64,000 bases of DNA from RDXT01 sp033765305 (GTDB taxonomy: Bacteria; Bacteroidota; Bacteroidia; J057). Every line of letters starts with the position of its first letter. Position 1 is the stretch's first letter. The translations under genes were made by a program, and so were the position numbers. The DNA is taken from assembly GCA_033765305.1 (NCBI GenBank), contig JANRID010000049.1:14379-78378 (forward strand), written 5' to 3'. The notes beneath the pieces were generated by a model that was given only the letters and a program-made list of their open reading frames with translations, was not told the DNA's origin and searched no databases. This document shows positions 7,151 through 16,045 of the stretch, piece by piece.

Positions 7151-10100
7151 TTATCTGATCAGGGTAATGCTGCCGCGGAGCTCCACCCGCTGGCCCTCGA
7201 AGCCCCGGCCCTGTGCGAGGTACACATAGACGCCCTCCGAAGCAGCCTCCCCGGTTTCCGTGCGGCCATCCCAGGGCTGGGCGGGATCATGGCTCTCGAA
7301 AATCTTGACCCCCCAGCGGTTGTAGATGCTCCAGGTGAACTCGGCCAGGTAGGCCCCGCTCAGGGTGAAGGTGTCGTTGTAGCCGTCGCCGTTGGGCGTG
7401 AAGGCGGAGGCGCCGTAGAGCAGCGGCTCGGGCACCACGCAAACCTCATTCGAGTAGCTGAGGGCCTGGTTGCCGCCGGCTTCCCAGGCCAGGATGCGGT
7501 AGCAGTTCTGTGTAGGCTCCGCGTCGCGGAGGGAATGCCGCCAGCCTGCTGCGGTGCCGGGCAGCGTTTCGATGATCTCAAACTGGCCGGTCGCTTCTCG
7601 GTAGAGCTGCACCGTGTAGCGGTCCACGCCCTGCTCCCAGCCCTGATAGGGCGTCCAGGACAGGATGGCTTCGCCGCCGCTGCGCTGGGCCTGGAGGTGG
7701 ATGCTCACCCCCGGCCGCCCCAGCGGGGTCCGGTCGCCGCAGCTGTCCACCGTGAATACCCGGTAGGCATAGGGCTGGCGGCCCACTTCGGCAGCCTGGT
7801 CCTGGAATTTGGTGTTGGACGCATGCGCATCCTGCCGGAATACCTCCCGGTATCCGCCGCCGCCGTTGCGCTCGATCACCAGCGTCTCCGCATGGTCCAC
7901 CGGCGCCTGTTCCCAGTCCAGCAGCACGTAGGCGTTGTTCTCCACCGTTGCGCGCACCACGTGGTTGGGGAATGCAGGCAGCAGGTTGGACGGCAGGGCC
8001 TGCGCCGTGTCGGACCAGGCCATCCGGCCGGGGCCGCCGACAGCCTGCACGCGGTAGGCCACGAGTTCGGGGCAGTAGATCGAATGATCGGTGTAGCTGG
8101 TCTGTGTGCCCGGCACCTCGGCGATCAGGCTGCCCGGCGTGTATCCGTCGGTGCGGAAAATCTGGTAGCGGTCCACCGCGTTCCAGCCTTCATACGGGGT
8201 CCAGGAGACCAGGGCCCGCTCGGCGCCCGGCACGGCGCGGGTGTGCACCGTGCGGTGCACCGCGGAGCGCGCCGGATCCGACTCCAGGCCGCAGCTGTTG
8301 GCCACTTCCAGGCGGTAGCCGATGGGCCGTTCGCCGGGGTCGGCCAGGTCGGTGAAGGAGGTCCGGGTCAGATCAGCCCATTCCCCGGCCAGGACAAAGA
8401 GGCCGCTGGCCTGCTGGCGGTAGAGGCGGTAGGCGCCGAAGTCGCCGTTGCGGTTGTCGTAGGGTTCAAGGCGGATTTCCACTTCCTGGTCGCTCAGCAC
8501 CGATGCGGAGCGCAGGGCCGGCGCGACCGGCAGCTCGTCGGACAGCACCCGGAGCACCTGGGGCAGGCTGAGCGTATGGCTGCAGCCGAAGGTGTCGGTC
8601 ACCGTCAGGGTGATGCTGTAGCGGCCTGGCAGCGGATAGGCATGGCTCAGGACCTGGCCCTCGCCTGTCTGCGCATCCCCGAACTCCCAATGCCAGGAGT
8701 TGAGCGGGTAGGCACCGGTGCTCTGGTCGCGGAACTCCACGGAAGCGCCGGGGCAGATGACCGTGTCGGAGAGGGAGAATGCAGCCTGCGGCGCCTCCAG
8801 CCGGATCATGGGGCTGCGGGCGGCAAATCCGGTGCAGCCGTACCCGTCCCATACCCGGAGCGATACCTCATACTGGCCGTTGGCGGTGTAGGTATGCGCC
8901 GGGTGCTGATCGGGGGAAAACTGGCCGTCGCCAAAGGTCCATTCCCAGCGGATGATATTCCCGCCCGTCAGATCCTCGAACTGGGTGCTGAAGGGCGCGC
9001 AGCCCAGGCTGTCGGCAGCGCTGAAGCGCGGCGCCGGATTGGCGCGGGCCGTGAGGGTGTCGGTAATCGCTGCCGAGCAGCCGGCGGAGTCGGTCACGGT
9101 CAGCTGCACGGTCTGCAGGCCCGCCTGGGTGAAGGTGTGATCAAGCGAGGTGCCCTGCCCGGCGGCCGGCTGCCCGTTGATGCTCCAGGCCCAGGAGGCA
9201 ATGCCCACCAGATGGCCCGGCAGGACCGAGCCGGCCATGTGCACGCTGAAGGGCAGGCAGCCTGCATCCGCGCTGGCCTGCAGCACCGGCTGCGGCTGCG
9301 GCACCAGCCGCACGGCGTCCGGCTGGGTGACCGTATCCCGGCAGCCGCGGGTATCTGTCACAATCAGGGTCACGTCGTAGCTTCCGGTTGCGTGGTACAC
9401 ATTCAGCGGGGAGCTGAGGGTACTGGTCTGGCCGTCGCCGAAGTCCCAGCTCCAGCCAGCGATGCCCAGCCGGGAGCTGCTTCCGTCCGCAAACTGCACG
9501 GGGCCTGCGCCGCAGCGTACCGGCGGGCTGGCCGTAAAGGCTGCCACCGGCGGCACGAAGATCGTCAGCGGGTTGGGATTGACGTAGAAGACCCGGCAGC
9601 CGGCGCCGTCTTCCACCACCAGGCTGGGATAGAAGGTGCCCGGAATGGCGTAGCTGTGCACGGTCTGCTGGCCGCTGCCGGTGTAGCCGTCGGCGAAAAT
9701 CCATTCGTAGGATACCGAATCGGAGGAACTGGCCGTGAACACGACCGGCGTATTCAGGCAGCCGTAGGGCGGGTCATAGGTAAACGTAGCCGAAGGCCCT
9801 TCGATCCGGATCAGGTCGTCGGCGCGCATGGTATCTGCGCAGCCGCTGGCTGTGGACACGATCAGCGATACATCGTAGATGCCCGGCAGGGTGTACACGT
9901 GCGAGGGCGAAACCTGGCTGGAGGTGGCGCCGTTGCCGAAGGACCAGGCATAGCGGAGGTCCGGGTGCGGGAAACCCGCATCGGCACTGAAGTTGACCTG
10001 CAGCGGCGGGCAGGCGGCATAGGTGGTATCGTAGGTGAAATGCGCCCAGATCGGGGTGATATAGACGGCATTCACCCGGGTGATGGAGCTGTCGCAGCCG

Positions 10101-12835
10101 TTTACATCGGTGATGGTAAGGCGCACCGTGTAGCGGCCCGTGTCGGCATAGGCATGCCGCGGGTTGGCGAGATTGGACGTCGTGCCGTCGCCGAATTCCC
10201 ACAGGTAGCTGAGCCCCGATCCGCTGGACTGGCTGACGAAGGTTGTCGGCACGCCGGGGCAGTTGATGGCAGGCGTTACCGTAAAGTCGGGATGCGGCTG
10301 CGTCACGAAGATATAGTTGTTCCGGGTGACCGAGTCCATACAGCCGTTCTGGTCCCGCACTTTGAGTTTGACCGGGTAATAGGCCGGGCTGGCATAGAGA
10401 TGGGACGGATTGGGCAGGCTGCTCTGGGTTCCGTCGCCGAAATCCCACCAGCGCTGCGTGATCGGCGCATGTCCCCAGGACTGGTCCTGAAACTGCACGT
10501 TGAGCGGGAGGCAGCCTGCGGCAGGCGTGAGGGTGGTAAACTCTGCATTCGTGCCCAGCGAACGGATGTAGCGGTACATCAGGGTATCGCGGCAGCGGAT
10601 GCGGTTTTCCACGATCAGGCGCACCGTAAAGTGCCCGGTATCGGCATAGGTCCACAGCGGGCTGGGCAGGGCAGAGGTATCGTTGAGTGCGGCAGTGCCG
10701 AAATCCCAGCTCCATTTTACGGCACGGTATGACTGGTCCGTAAACCGCACCTGCACGGGGCTGCAGGCAGCCGTCACGCTGGGCAGCATGTCGGCGCGTA
10801 CCGTTTCGGCAATGATGGAATCCCGTGCCGTGACGATGCAGCCCGTGGTGTGGTTGACGGCGGTCAGGGCCACGTCGTGCCAGCCCTCGGCGGTGTAGGT
10901 CTGCGAAAGGGTGGAAGGCTGGCCCGGCACCGGGCTCGAATCGAGGGTCCAGTTCCAGGTATCGGCCCCGATGGAGAGATTCTGGAAGGTAACCGTGCGG
11001 GGCAGCTCGCAGATTTTGCGTTCCGAGACCCCGATCAGCGGCAGCGGCGCCAGCACCTCGATCATGCTGCTCTGCACCATGGTATCGGTGCAGCCCCGGT
11101 CGCTGGCGATCAGCGCCACATCGAGCATGCCCAGTGCCGCGAATCCGTGCACCGGGTGCGTAGCCATCGAGGTGTCGCCGTCGCCAAAAAACCAGATATA
11201 GCGCTGCGCGCCGGTGGTGAGGTTGGTAAACTGCACCGGCAGCAGGGCGCAGGCGCGGTTCGTGTCGGCGGCAAACTGGGTCACCGGCGGACGTCCTACG
11301 GAGATATAGTGCTGGCGTACAATGGTATCCGTACAGCCGCCGGAATTGGTCACAATCAGCCGCACCGTATAGCGGCCGGTATCGGTATAGGTATGGACCG
11401 GCTGCGCAGCGGTGGAGCTGTGCCCGTCGCCGAAGTCCCAGCGCCAGGATGCCAGCGGGTAGGGCGATTCGGTCGAGTCCTGGAATGCTACCTCCAGCGG
11501 CACGCAGCCGCCGCGGATATCGGCCCGCAGGTTGGCTTTGAGCCGGGATACTGTCACGAAGGCCTGGGAGGTCTTGCTGGCTACGCAGCCGCCGGGGCCG
11601 AAGGCCGTCAGGCGCACATTGAAGCTCCCGGACTGCGTATACGGGTGGGAAGGATGCTGCAGCGTGCTGACCGGCGAGCCGTCGCCGAAGTCCCAGCGGT
11701 AGGTGAACGCGCCGGTGGTCTCATTGATGAAACTGACCGGGAAGGGCGTCTCGCAGCCCAGCGTCGTATCGGCAGCCCGGAAATCCACATCCGGCAGGGC
11801 GTAGATGGTGACCGGCACGGTCCGGACACCGTTGCAGCCGCTGGGATTCTGGATGGTGACGGTAGCGGTCAGGCTGCCGGACTGGTGGTAGATGTGGAAT
11901 GGATTGGGCCCGCTTCCCTGCGTTCCGTCCCCAAAATCCCAGGTGATGGTGCTGTTCGGGGCGGCATTGGTCCGGAAAAAGATCGTGTCGTGGGCACAGG
12001 TCGAAGAATCGAGGGCAAAGGCGCTGAGCGTATTGACCCCGATGTTGATATAGCTGCTGCGGACGAGCGTATCGCGGCAGCCCTGCGCGCCGGTGACGGT
12101 GTGCGTAACGGAAAATGCGCCGGTGCCGGTGTAGGTATGCAGCGGGTTGGGCAGCGTAGAGGTGCTGCCGTCGCCGAACTCCCAGCGGTGGATGCCGCTG
12201 GCGGTGTAGCTCGTAAACCGCACCTGCAGCGGCGGGCCGCAGGCAGTCAGGGTATCGGCCGTAAAGCCGGGATCAGGTGCCGAGACGTTCATATACGCCT
12301 GGCGCAGCTCCAGATCGGTGCAGCCGAAGCTGTTCCGCACCTCCAGCGATACCGGATAGACCCCCGGCTCCGCATACGCGTGGAGGGGGTTTGCCTCCGT
12401 GCTGATGACCCCGTCGCCGAAATCCCAGCGGTAGGATACAATGGAGCCGGCACCGGGTGCGGTATTGCTGGTGAAGGCTACGAGGGCATGGGCGCATACC
12501 TGCGTCGCCGAGGCAGACAGGGATGCATCGGGCGAGGGATACACCTGGATGTAGCCGGGCCGTACGAGCGTATCCCGCCGGCCGGCCGCATCGGTCACAA
12601 TCAGGGAGACGGAATAGGTCCCCGGCGCTGAATACAGCACCGTGGGGGTCTGGAGCTGAGACTGCCCCGCACCGGTATTCCATTCCCAGGCAACGGCCTG
12701 GGATGACAAGTCCTCAAAGGTCACCACCAGCGGGGCACAGCCCGCGACGGAGGCGGCTTGAAAGTTCGCAACAGGTTGGCCAAGAGCAAAGCGGCAGAGC
12801 ACTGCCATTACGGAAAAATAAAGTAGCCTTTGCAT
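7151..12835 (-). CDS. Giant PKD-repeat surface protein with gliding-motility-type (CHU_C, T9SS type B) C-terminus
   Basis: 1,894 aa. A signal peptide (ending FALGQ, about residue 20) is followed by some 17 PKD-like modules of ~80 aa, each centred on WxFGDG or a variant (WDFGDG, WEFGDG, YAWSFGNG, YEWIFADG), covering about residues 22-1430. Most modules open with a Cys in GCxPxxVxF and carry a second Cys in GCxDT, a regular pair per repeat. Four Fn3-like modules follow (about 1430-1800; for example LSWTPYQGWEQGVDRYTV). The C-terminus begins SAFTPNGDGYNDTF and contains YNRWGVKIFES and a closing SITLIR, the hallmark of the gliding-motility-associated C-terminal domain recognised by the T9SS. It is likely an extracellular adhesin or matrix protein. 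The gene stands alone between a WYL regulator and a small acidic protein. Confidence 0.92.
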   Translation of the reverse strand: MQRLLYFSVMAVLCRFALGQPVANFQAASVAGCAPLVVTFEDLSSQAVAWEWNTGAGQSQLQTPTVLYSAPGTYSVSLIVTDAAGRRDTLVRPGYIQVYPSPDASLSASATQVCAHALVAFTSNTAPGAGSIVSYRWDFGDGVISTEANPLHAYAEPGVYPVSLEVRNSFGCTDLELRQAYMNVSAPDPGFTADTLTACGPPLQVRFTSYTASGIHRWEFGDGSTSTLPNPLHTYTGTGAFSVTHTVTGAQGCRDTLVRSSYINIGVNTLSAFALDSSTCAHDTIFFRTNAAPNSTITWDFGDGTQGSGPNPFHIYHQSGSLTATVTIQNPSGCNGVRTVPVTIYALPDVDFRAADTTLGCETPFPVSFINETTGAFTYRWDFGDGSPVSTLQHPSHPYTQSGSFNVRLTAFGPGGCVASKTSQAFVTVSRLKANLRADIRGGCVPLEVAFQDSTESPYPLASWRWDFGDGHSSTAAQPVHTYTDTGRYTVRLIVTNSGGCTDTIVRQHYISVGRPPVTQFAADTNRACALLPVQFTNLTTGAQRYIWFFGDGDTSMATHPVHGFAALGMLDVALIASDRGCTDTMVQSSMIEVLAPLPLIGVSERKICELPRTVTFQNLSIGADTWNWTLDSSPVPGQPSTLSQTYTAEGWHDVALTAVNHTTGCIVTARDSIIAETVRADMLPSVTAACSPVQVRFTDQSYRAVKWSWDFGTAALNDTSALPSPLWTYADTGHFTVRLIVENRIRCRDTLMYRYIRSLGTNAEFTTLTPAAGCLPLNVQFQDQSWGHAPITQRWWDFGDGTQSSLPNPSHLYASPAYYPVKLKVRDQNGCMDSVTRNNYIFVTQPHPDFTVTPAINCPGVPTTFVSQSSGSGLSYLWEFGDGTTSNLANPRHAYADTGRYTVRLTITDVNGCDSSITRVNAVYITPIWAHFTYDTTYAACPPLQVNFSADAGFPHPDLRYAWSFGNGATSSQVSPSHVYTLPGIYDVSLIVSTASGCADTMRADDLIRIEGPSATFTYDPPYGCLNTPVVFTASSSDSVSYEWIFADGYTGSGQQTVHSYAIPGTFYPSLVVEDGAGCRVFYVNPNPLTIFVPPVAAFTASPPVRCGAGPVQFADGSSSRLGIAGWSWDFGDGQTSTLSSPLNVYHATGSYDVTLIVTDTRGCRDTVTQPDAVRLVPQPQPVLQASADAGCLPFSVHMAGSVLPGHLVGIASWAWSINGQPAAGQGTSLDHTFTQAGLQTVQLTVTDSAGCSAAITDTLTARANPAPRFSAADSLGCAPFSTQFEDLTGGNIIRWEWTFGDGQFSPDQHPAHTYTANGQYEVSLRVWDGYGCTGFAARSPMIRLEAPQAAFSLSDTVICPGASVEFRDQSTGAYPLNSWHWEFGDAQTGEGQVLSHAYPLPGRYSITLTVTDTFGCSHTLSLPQVLRVLSDELPVAPALRSASVLSDQEVEIRLEPYDNRNGDFGAYRLYRQQASGLFVLAGEWADLTRTSFTDLADPGERPIGYRLEVANSCGLESDPARSAVHRTVHTRAVPGAERALVSWTPYEGWNAVDRYQIFRTDGYTPGSLIAEVPGTQTSYTDHSIYCPELVAYRVQAVGGPGRMAWSDTAQALPSNLLPAFPNHVVRATVENNAYVLLDWEQAPVDHAETLVIERNGGGGYREVFRQDAHASNTKFQDQAAEVGRQPYAYRVFTVDSCGDRTPLGRPGVSIHLQAQRSGGEAILSWTPYQGWEQGVDRYTVQLYREATGQFEIIETLPGTAAGWRHSLRDAEPTQNCYRILAWEAGGNQALSYSNEVCVVPEPLLYGASAFTPNGDGYNDTFTLSGAYLAEFTWSIYNRWGVKIFESHDPAQPWDGRTETGEAASEGVYVYLAQGRGFEGQRVELRGSITLIR

Positions 12836-13030
12836 GTACCTTATTTGTACCCAATATTACGGTACTGGGAATCAGTGTGAAACACCCGCGTAAGTCGCAG
12901 GTGCCATTCGGACCCCAAGGGAATATGCAGAGGTTTTTATTTGTTGATAATCAAGTATATATAAAAAATGAGTGTAAGACAGGACGATAGTTATTCATTA
13001 CTATTTAATGTAATAAATATCCGATAAACT

Positions 13031-13057
13031 AAAAAAGCGCAACTTTCGCTGCGCTTT
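13031..13057 (-). terminator. Rho-independent terminator after the small acidic protein gene
   Basis: Arms AAAGCGCA (13034-13041) and TGCGCTTT (13050-13057) enclose an 8-base loop. Read on the minus strand the hairpin is followed by TTTTTTAG. It lies 24 bases beyond the stop at 13081. Confidence 0.8.
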
Positions 13058-13080
13058 GTCATGCCGGATGGTGTCTGAAA

Positions 13081-13401
13081 TCATTCAGCGGGCTGCTGCG
13101 GCTCGGCGGGTTTTTCCGCTTCGGTGCTGTCTTCGCCCATCAGCTGGTCCTTCAGCGCTTCGGCTTTGTCCTTCAGGCCTTCGATCGCGTCTTCAGCCTT
13201 GTGGATGAATGCGCCGACGGTCTCGTTCTGCTTCAGCTCTTCATACTTCTCTTCCACGGCTTCTTCCACCTGGTCCACCATCTGGCCGATGGCGGCGCCG
13301 AGGCTTCCGAGCGCGTCGCCGAGGTTGTCGAGGATGCCTTTCTCCTGTTCGGGGGCTGCGGGCGTCTCAGGGGCTGCTTGTTGTTCCGGATCAGTTTGCA
13401 T
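13081..13401 (-). CDS. Small acidic, helix-rich protein
   Basis: 106 aa with no signal peptide. Residues 1-20 and 92-106 are rich in Pro, Glu, Gln and Ala (probably disordered). The middle (about 22-88) is a predicted amphipathic helix: a Gly/Ala-rich start (LGDALGSLGAAIGQMVDQVE) followed by Glu/Lys-rich heptad-like sequence (EEKYEELKQ, KDKAEALKDQ). It resembles small coiled-coil or YtxH/apolipoprotein-like stress proteins in composition only; I assign no family. It has its own terminator and a -7-like TACCTTTT box 27 bases upstream of the start (13429-13436), so it is probably expressed alone. Confidence 0.65.
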   Translation of the reverse strand: MQTDPEQQAAPETPAAPEQEKGILDNLGDALGSLGAAIGQMVDQVEEAVEEKYEELKQNETVGAFIHKAEDAIEGLKDKAEALKDQLMGEDSTEAEKPAEPQQPAE

Positions 13402-13507
13402 AAGCGTCGGGATTAGGGGTAACCGGGCAAAAGGTACGGAAAAAACCGTCCGCCCGAAGCCTGTATTCCCGGCTTAACGAGGATTTAATATACCCCCGCC
13501 GGGCGGC

Positions 13508-14506
13508 TCAGTACCGCTCCGCAAACGCCAGCACGGCACGGGTGAAGGCTTCCGTCTCGGTATGGAAGGCGCTGTGCCAGGAATCGGGAAATTCCACGTA
13601 GTCCACCGGCCCCGGCAGCCGCCTGAGCGTCTCCTGCGCCAGCGCCGCCGGCATGATGCCGTCCCGCAGCCCCCAGAAGAGCCCGATGGGGATCCGGATC
13701 TGCCCCAGCTGCTCCGAGCGGTCGAAGGTGAAGATCTCTTCGGCATAATAGCGGTCGTAGCGGCTAGTATTGGCCCATTGGCTCGTGGGCGAGCCGGGGC
13801 TGCGGAACCAGCGCCGGAACCGGAAGCCGGGATCGTCCGTAGGCCATACGGGGTTGGCGCCCAGGCGGAACATGCGCGAGTACCAGGCCCCCCAGTCGGT
13901 CTGGCGCATCGTCTCGCGCCGCACCGGGTGGCTTCGCACATAGTTCAGTGCCTCGGTGTCGCCCTGGCGGTCCGCTTCGCGGAGCATCCAGGCCTCCACG
14001 GCCTTGAGCCAGTCGTAGGTGGCGTAGGTGCCGTTGAGCAGGATGGCGCCCCGCACCAGGTCCTGCTGCTGGCCGGTGGTGAGGAACTGCCAGGCCAGCT
14101 CCACTCCGAAGCTGTGCCCGAAGAGGTAGATCTGCACCCCCGGATACTGGCGCTGCAGCAGGCGGATGACGAGCTCCAGATCTTCGGCGTACTGCGTGTA
14201 GCGGATGGTCTCGGGGCCGGCCGTGCCGGACGCGGAGCCGGAAATCCGCTGGTCCCAGTAGGCGACCGCCATTTCCGCCTCGATGCCGGCGAAATACTCC
14301 CGCAGGCAGATAGAGCATTCGCCGGGGCCGCCGTGGAGAAAGAGCAGCAGTTTGCGCGACTCGAAGTTGCCCCGCACCCAGATGGGCATGTCGGCGCCCT
14401 GGTGGCGCAGGCGCAGGGTTTCGCTGATGACCGGGTCGAGGCGGGTGCAGGAGAGCTGCACGCAGGCCAGCAGCAGGCAGGCAGGCAGAAGCAGGAGGCG
14501 GATCAT
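13508..14506 (-). CDS. Lipoprotein alpha/beta hydrolase (proline iminopeptidase-like)
   Basis: 332 aa from the ATG at 14506. A lipoprotein signal (LLACVQLSC) precedes an alpha/beta-hydrolase fold. The oxyanion motif LLFLHGGPG is at about residues 50-58, the nucleophile is Ser132 in GHSFG, the acid is probably the Asp in GLRDGIMP, and the His is in SWHSAF near the C-terminus, so the triad is complete. HGGPG and the general arrangement suit proline iminopeptidases (family S33) and related esterases; the substrate cannot be assigned. The ATG overlaps the stop of the upstream gene (ATGA, 14503-14506), so the two are probably translationally coupled and may act together at the envelope. The long upstream extension of the frame is only a shadow of that neighbour. 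Confidence 0.85.
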   Translation of the reverse strand: MIRLLLLPACLLLACVQLSCTRLDPVISETLRLRHQGADMPIWVRGNFESRKLLLFLHGGPGECSICLREYFAGIEAEMAVAYWDQRISGSASGTAGPETIRYTQYAEDLELVIRLLQRQYPGVQIYLFGHSFGVELAWQFLTTGQQQDLVRGAILLNGTYATYDWLKAVEAWMLREADRQGDTEALNYVRSHPVRRETMRQTDWGAWYSRMFRLGANPVWPTDDPGFRFRRWFRSPGSPTSQWANTSRYDRYYAEEIFTFDRSEQLGQIRIPIGLFWGLRDGIMPAALAQETLRRLPGPVDYVEFPDSWHSAFHTETEAFTRAVLAFAERY

Positions 14507-15123
14507 GGGTTCAGCGGGTGAATGATGCCGAATTCGATGGCAAAGCGGTGCTGGAAGGTGGTGCTGTAGGGCATTTGCGCCATGTAATGCGCATGGACGG
14601 TCCATTTCAGGGGCGAGGGGCCGGTGCGGGACAGGTCCTGCCCGAAGCCTGCGGAGCAGCCGGGCAGGTAGCCCCACTGGCCGGCGAGGGGAACGCGCCG
14701 CAGGGCGCCGCCGGGGCCGGGCTCGTAGGTCTTGCCCTCGTAGAAGGAGCGGAAGAGGCCCTGCGTGAGGGCCGCTTGCAGGATCAGGCCCCGGCCCCCG
14801 GTGTAGCGCCAGCCGATTTCCGGGGCCAGGATAAGGCCGAGGTGGTTGTGCGGGTGGCGGAAAAGGGTCAGGGTGGTGGCGAAGATGCATGCATGGGTGC
14901 GGAGCCGCCCGGCAGGGCTGCGCGACTCGGCGGCAGCCAGCGTGTGCTCCAGGCCGGTGCGGAGGCCATAGCGGGTGAGGGTTTCGCCGAAGTAGGAGAG
15001 CCGCATGGTTTGTGCGGCTGCACCCGGCGGCAGCAGGGCGAAGAGGCCTGCGAAGACCAGCAGCAGGCCCGGCCGCAGCGCGGCCGGGTGCTGAAGGCTG
15101 ACAAGGGGGCTGTTGGATTTCAT
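14503..15123 (-). CDS. Secreted protein of unknown function, coupled to the alpha/beta hydrolase
   Basis: 206 aa. A hydrophobic signal segment (LLLVFAGLFALLPPGAAAQ, about residues 20-38) is preceded by a 19-residue N-region; a later start cannot be excluded. The mature part alternates aromatic/hydrophobic and polar residues (IGWRYTGGRGLILQAAL; WTVHAHYMAQMPYS; FAIEFGIIHPLNP), the pattern of a small outer-membrane beta-barrel. I do not recognise the family. The stop overlaps the ATG of the downstream hydrolase lipoprotein. The pair forms a two-gene operon. Confidence 0.65.
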   Translation of the reverse strand: MKSNSPLVSLQHPAALRPGLLLVFAGLFALLPPGAAAQTMRLSYFGETLTRYGLRTGLEHTLAAAESRSPAGRLRTHACIFATTLTLFRHPHNHLGLILAPEIGWRYTGGRGLILQAALTQGLFRSFYEGKTYEPGPGGALRRVPLAGQWGYLPGCSAGFGQDLSRTGPSPLKWTVHAHYMAQMPYSTTFQHRFAIEFGIIHPLNP

Positions 15124-15345
15124 CGGTTCAGCGGATTGGGGCGGTACCGCCAGCCGGGCTGCCGGCCGGCCAGAGGCCGGGCGCGGCAGGCGGGGACGGC
15201 TGGGCTCAATGAACAGGGAGTCGGTACATTCGGGTGATGCACTTCGTACGCGCCGCCGGAGCAGGGGGTGGCAGCCCGGCCCGACGGATGACGCGATCCG
15301 GCGGATGAGCCGCGCCGGAACGGGGATGAACGCGCCGCGCGGCGC
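15124..15345. other. GC-rich intergenic region without a gene
   Basis: Divergent spacer between the 15123 (minus) and 15396 (plus) genes. Very GC-rich with several short overlapping inverted repeats; I see no coding signal. Confidence 0.4.
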
Positions 15346-15376
15346 TTGAACATTCCCCGGCCGCGCCGTATATTCG
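15346..15376 (+). promoter_or_regulatory. Promoter of the Uma2-family gene
   Basis: A -33-like TTG at 15346-15348, a 20-base spacer and TATATTCG at 15369-15376 form a Bacteroidota-type promoter. The ATG follows 19 bases later. Confidence 0.55.
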
Positions 15377-15395
15377 CATCAAATCATGATCCGCC

Positions 15396-15986
15396 ATGGC
15401 CGAAGCCCAGCCCGTTGCAGCGTACACCTATGAGGAATACCTTGCCCTGGAGCAGTCCAGCCAGGAGCGGTATGAGTACTACTTTGGCAAGGTGCGCGCG
15501 ATGGCAGGCGGGACAAGGAGGCATAGTCTTATCACCTTAAATTTGCTGGCAGCTCTCAAGCGGAGTAAAAAGCCAGGATGTCTCGTATATGGCCCGGATA
15601 TGAAGCTGGAGCTGCTCGCCCAGCGACAGTACTATTATCCAGACCTCATGCTCACGTGTCAGCCGGATGAAATGGCTTCGCTTGGCAAAACGTTCATCCG
15701 CCAGCCGGTACTGATTGGGGAAGTGTTGTCTGACAGCACCGAGGACTTGGATCGGAATGGAAAATTCAAGTCGTACATGGCGATACCGTCTCTTCGCTAC
15801 TATGTCCTGATTTCCCAGCACGCGCAAGTGGTCGAGGTATTTTCCCGCCAATCCCACGACTTCTGGCATTATCGTCAGTATAGCGGCCGGGATGCGGTCG
15901 TAGATCTCGCCGGAATTGGCATTCAGTTGAACTTGGCAGACATCTATGAGGATGTTCCCCTCGACGCCCCTGCCGATCCGGACTGA
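15396..15986 (+). CDS. Uma2-family (DUF820) PD-(D/E)XK nuclease-like protein
   Basis: 196 aa. It opens with YTYEEYLALEQSS and ERYEYYFGKVRAMAGG, the N-terminal strand/helix of Uma2 proteins, then IxLNLLAAL, then the predicted active-site pieces YYYPDLML (Asp of PD), IGEVLSDSTEDLDRNGKFKS (Glu and Lys) and a C-terminal IYEDVPL. These are the canonical restriction-endonuclease-fold elements of the family, all present. Uma2 proteins are abundant in Cyanobacteria and some Bacteroidota, often in many copies, and their biological role is unclear. The central part of the gene is noticeably less GC-rich than its neighbours, a possible sign of transfer. It stands alone with its own promoter. Confidence 0.85.
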   Translation: MAEAQPVAAYTYEEYLALEQSSQERYEYYFGKVRAMAGGTRRHSLITLNLLAALKRSKKPGCLVYGPDMKLELLAQRQYYYPDLMLTCQPDEMASLGKTFIRQPVLIGEVLSDSTEDLDRNGKFKSYMAIPSLRYYVLISQHAQVVEVFSRQSHDFWHYRQYSGRDAVVDLAGIGIQLNLADIYEDVPLDAPADPD

Positions 15987-15994
15987 GGCCCCGC

Positions 15995-16025
15995 TTTGCG
16001 GTATGCCGCTTTTCCCCTACCTTCG
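15995..16025 (+). promoter_or_regulatory. Promoter of the beta-hexosaminidase gene
   Basis: TTTG at 15995-15998, a 19-base spacer and TACCTTCG at 16018-16025. The ATG at 16046 follows 20 bases later. Confidence 0.55.
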
Positions 16026-16045
16026 GCGCATCAACTGCTCGCACG

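Noticed and set aside
6773..10732. A 1,319-codon plus-strand open frame opposite the PKD gene
   Set aside because: It is antisense to a clear T9SS protein. Its translation is Gly/Arg/His-rich without family features; GC-rich codons leave few stops on the opposite strand.
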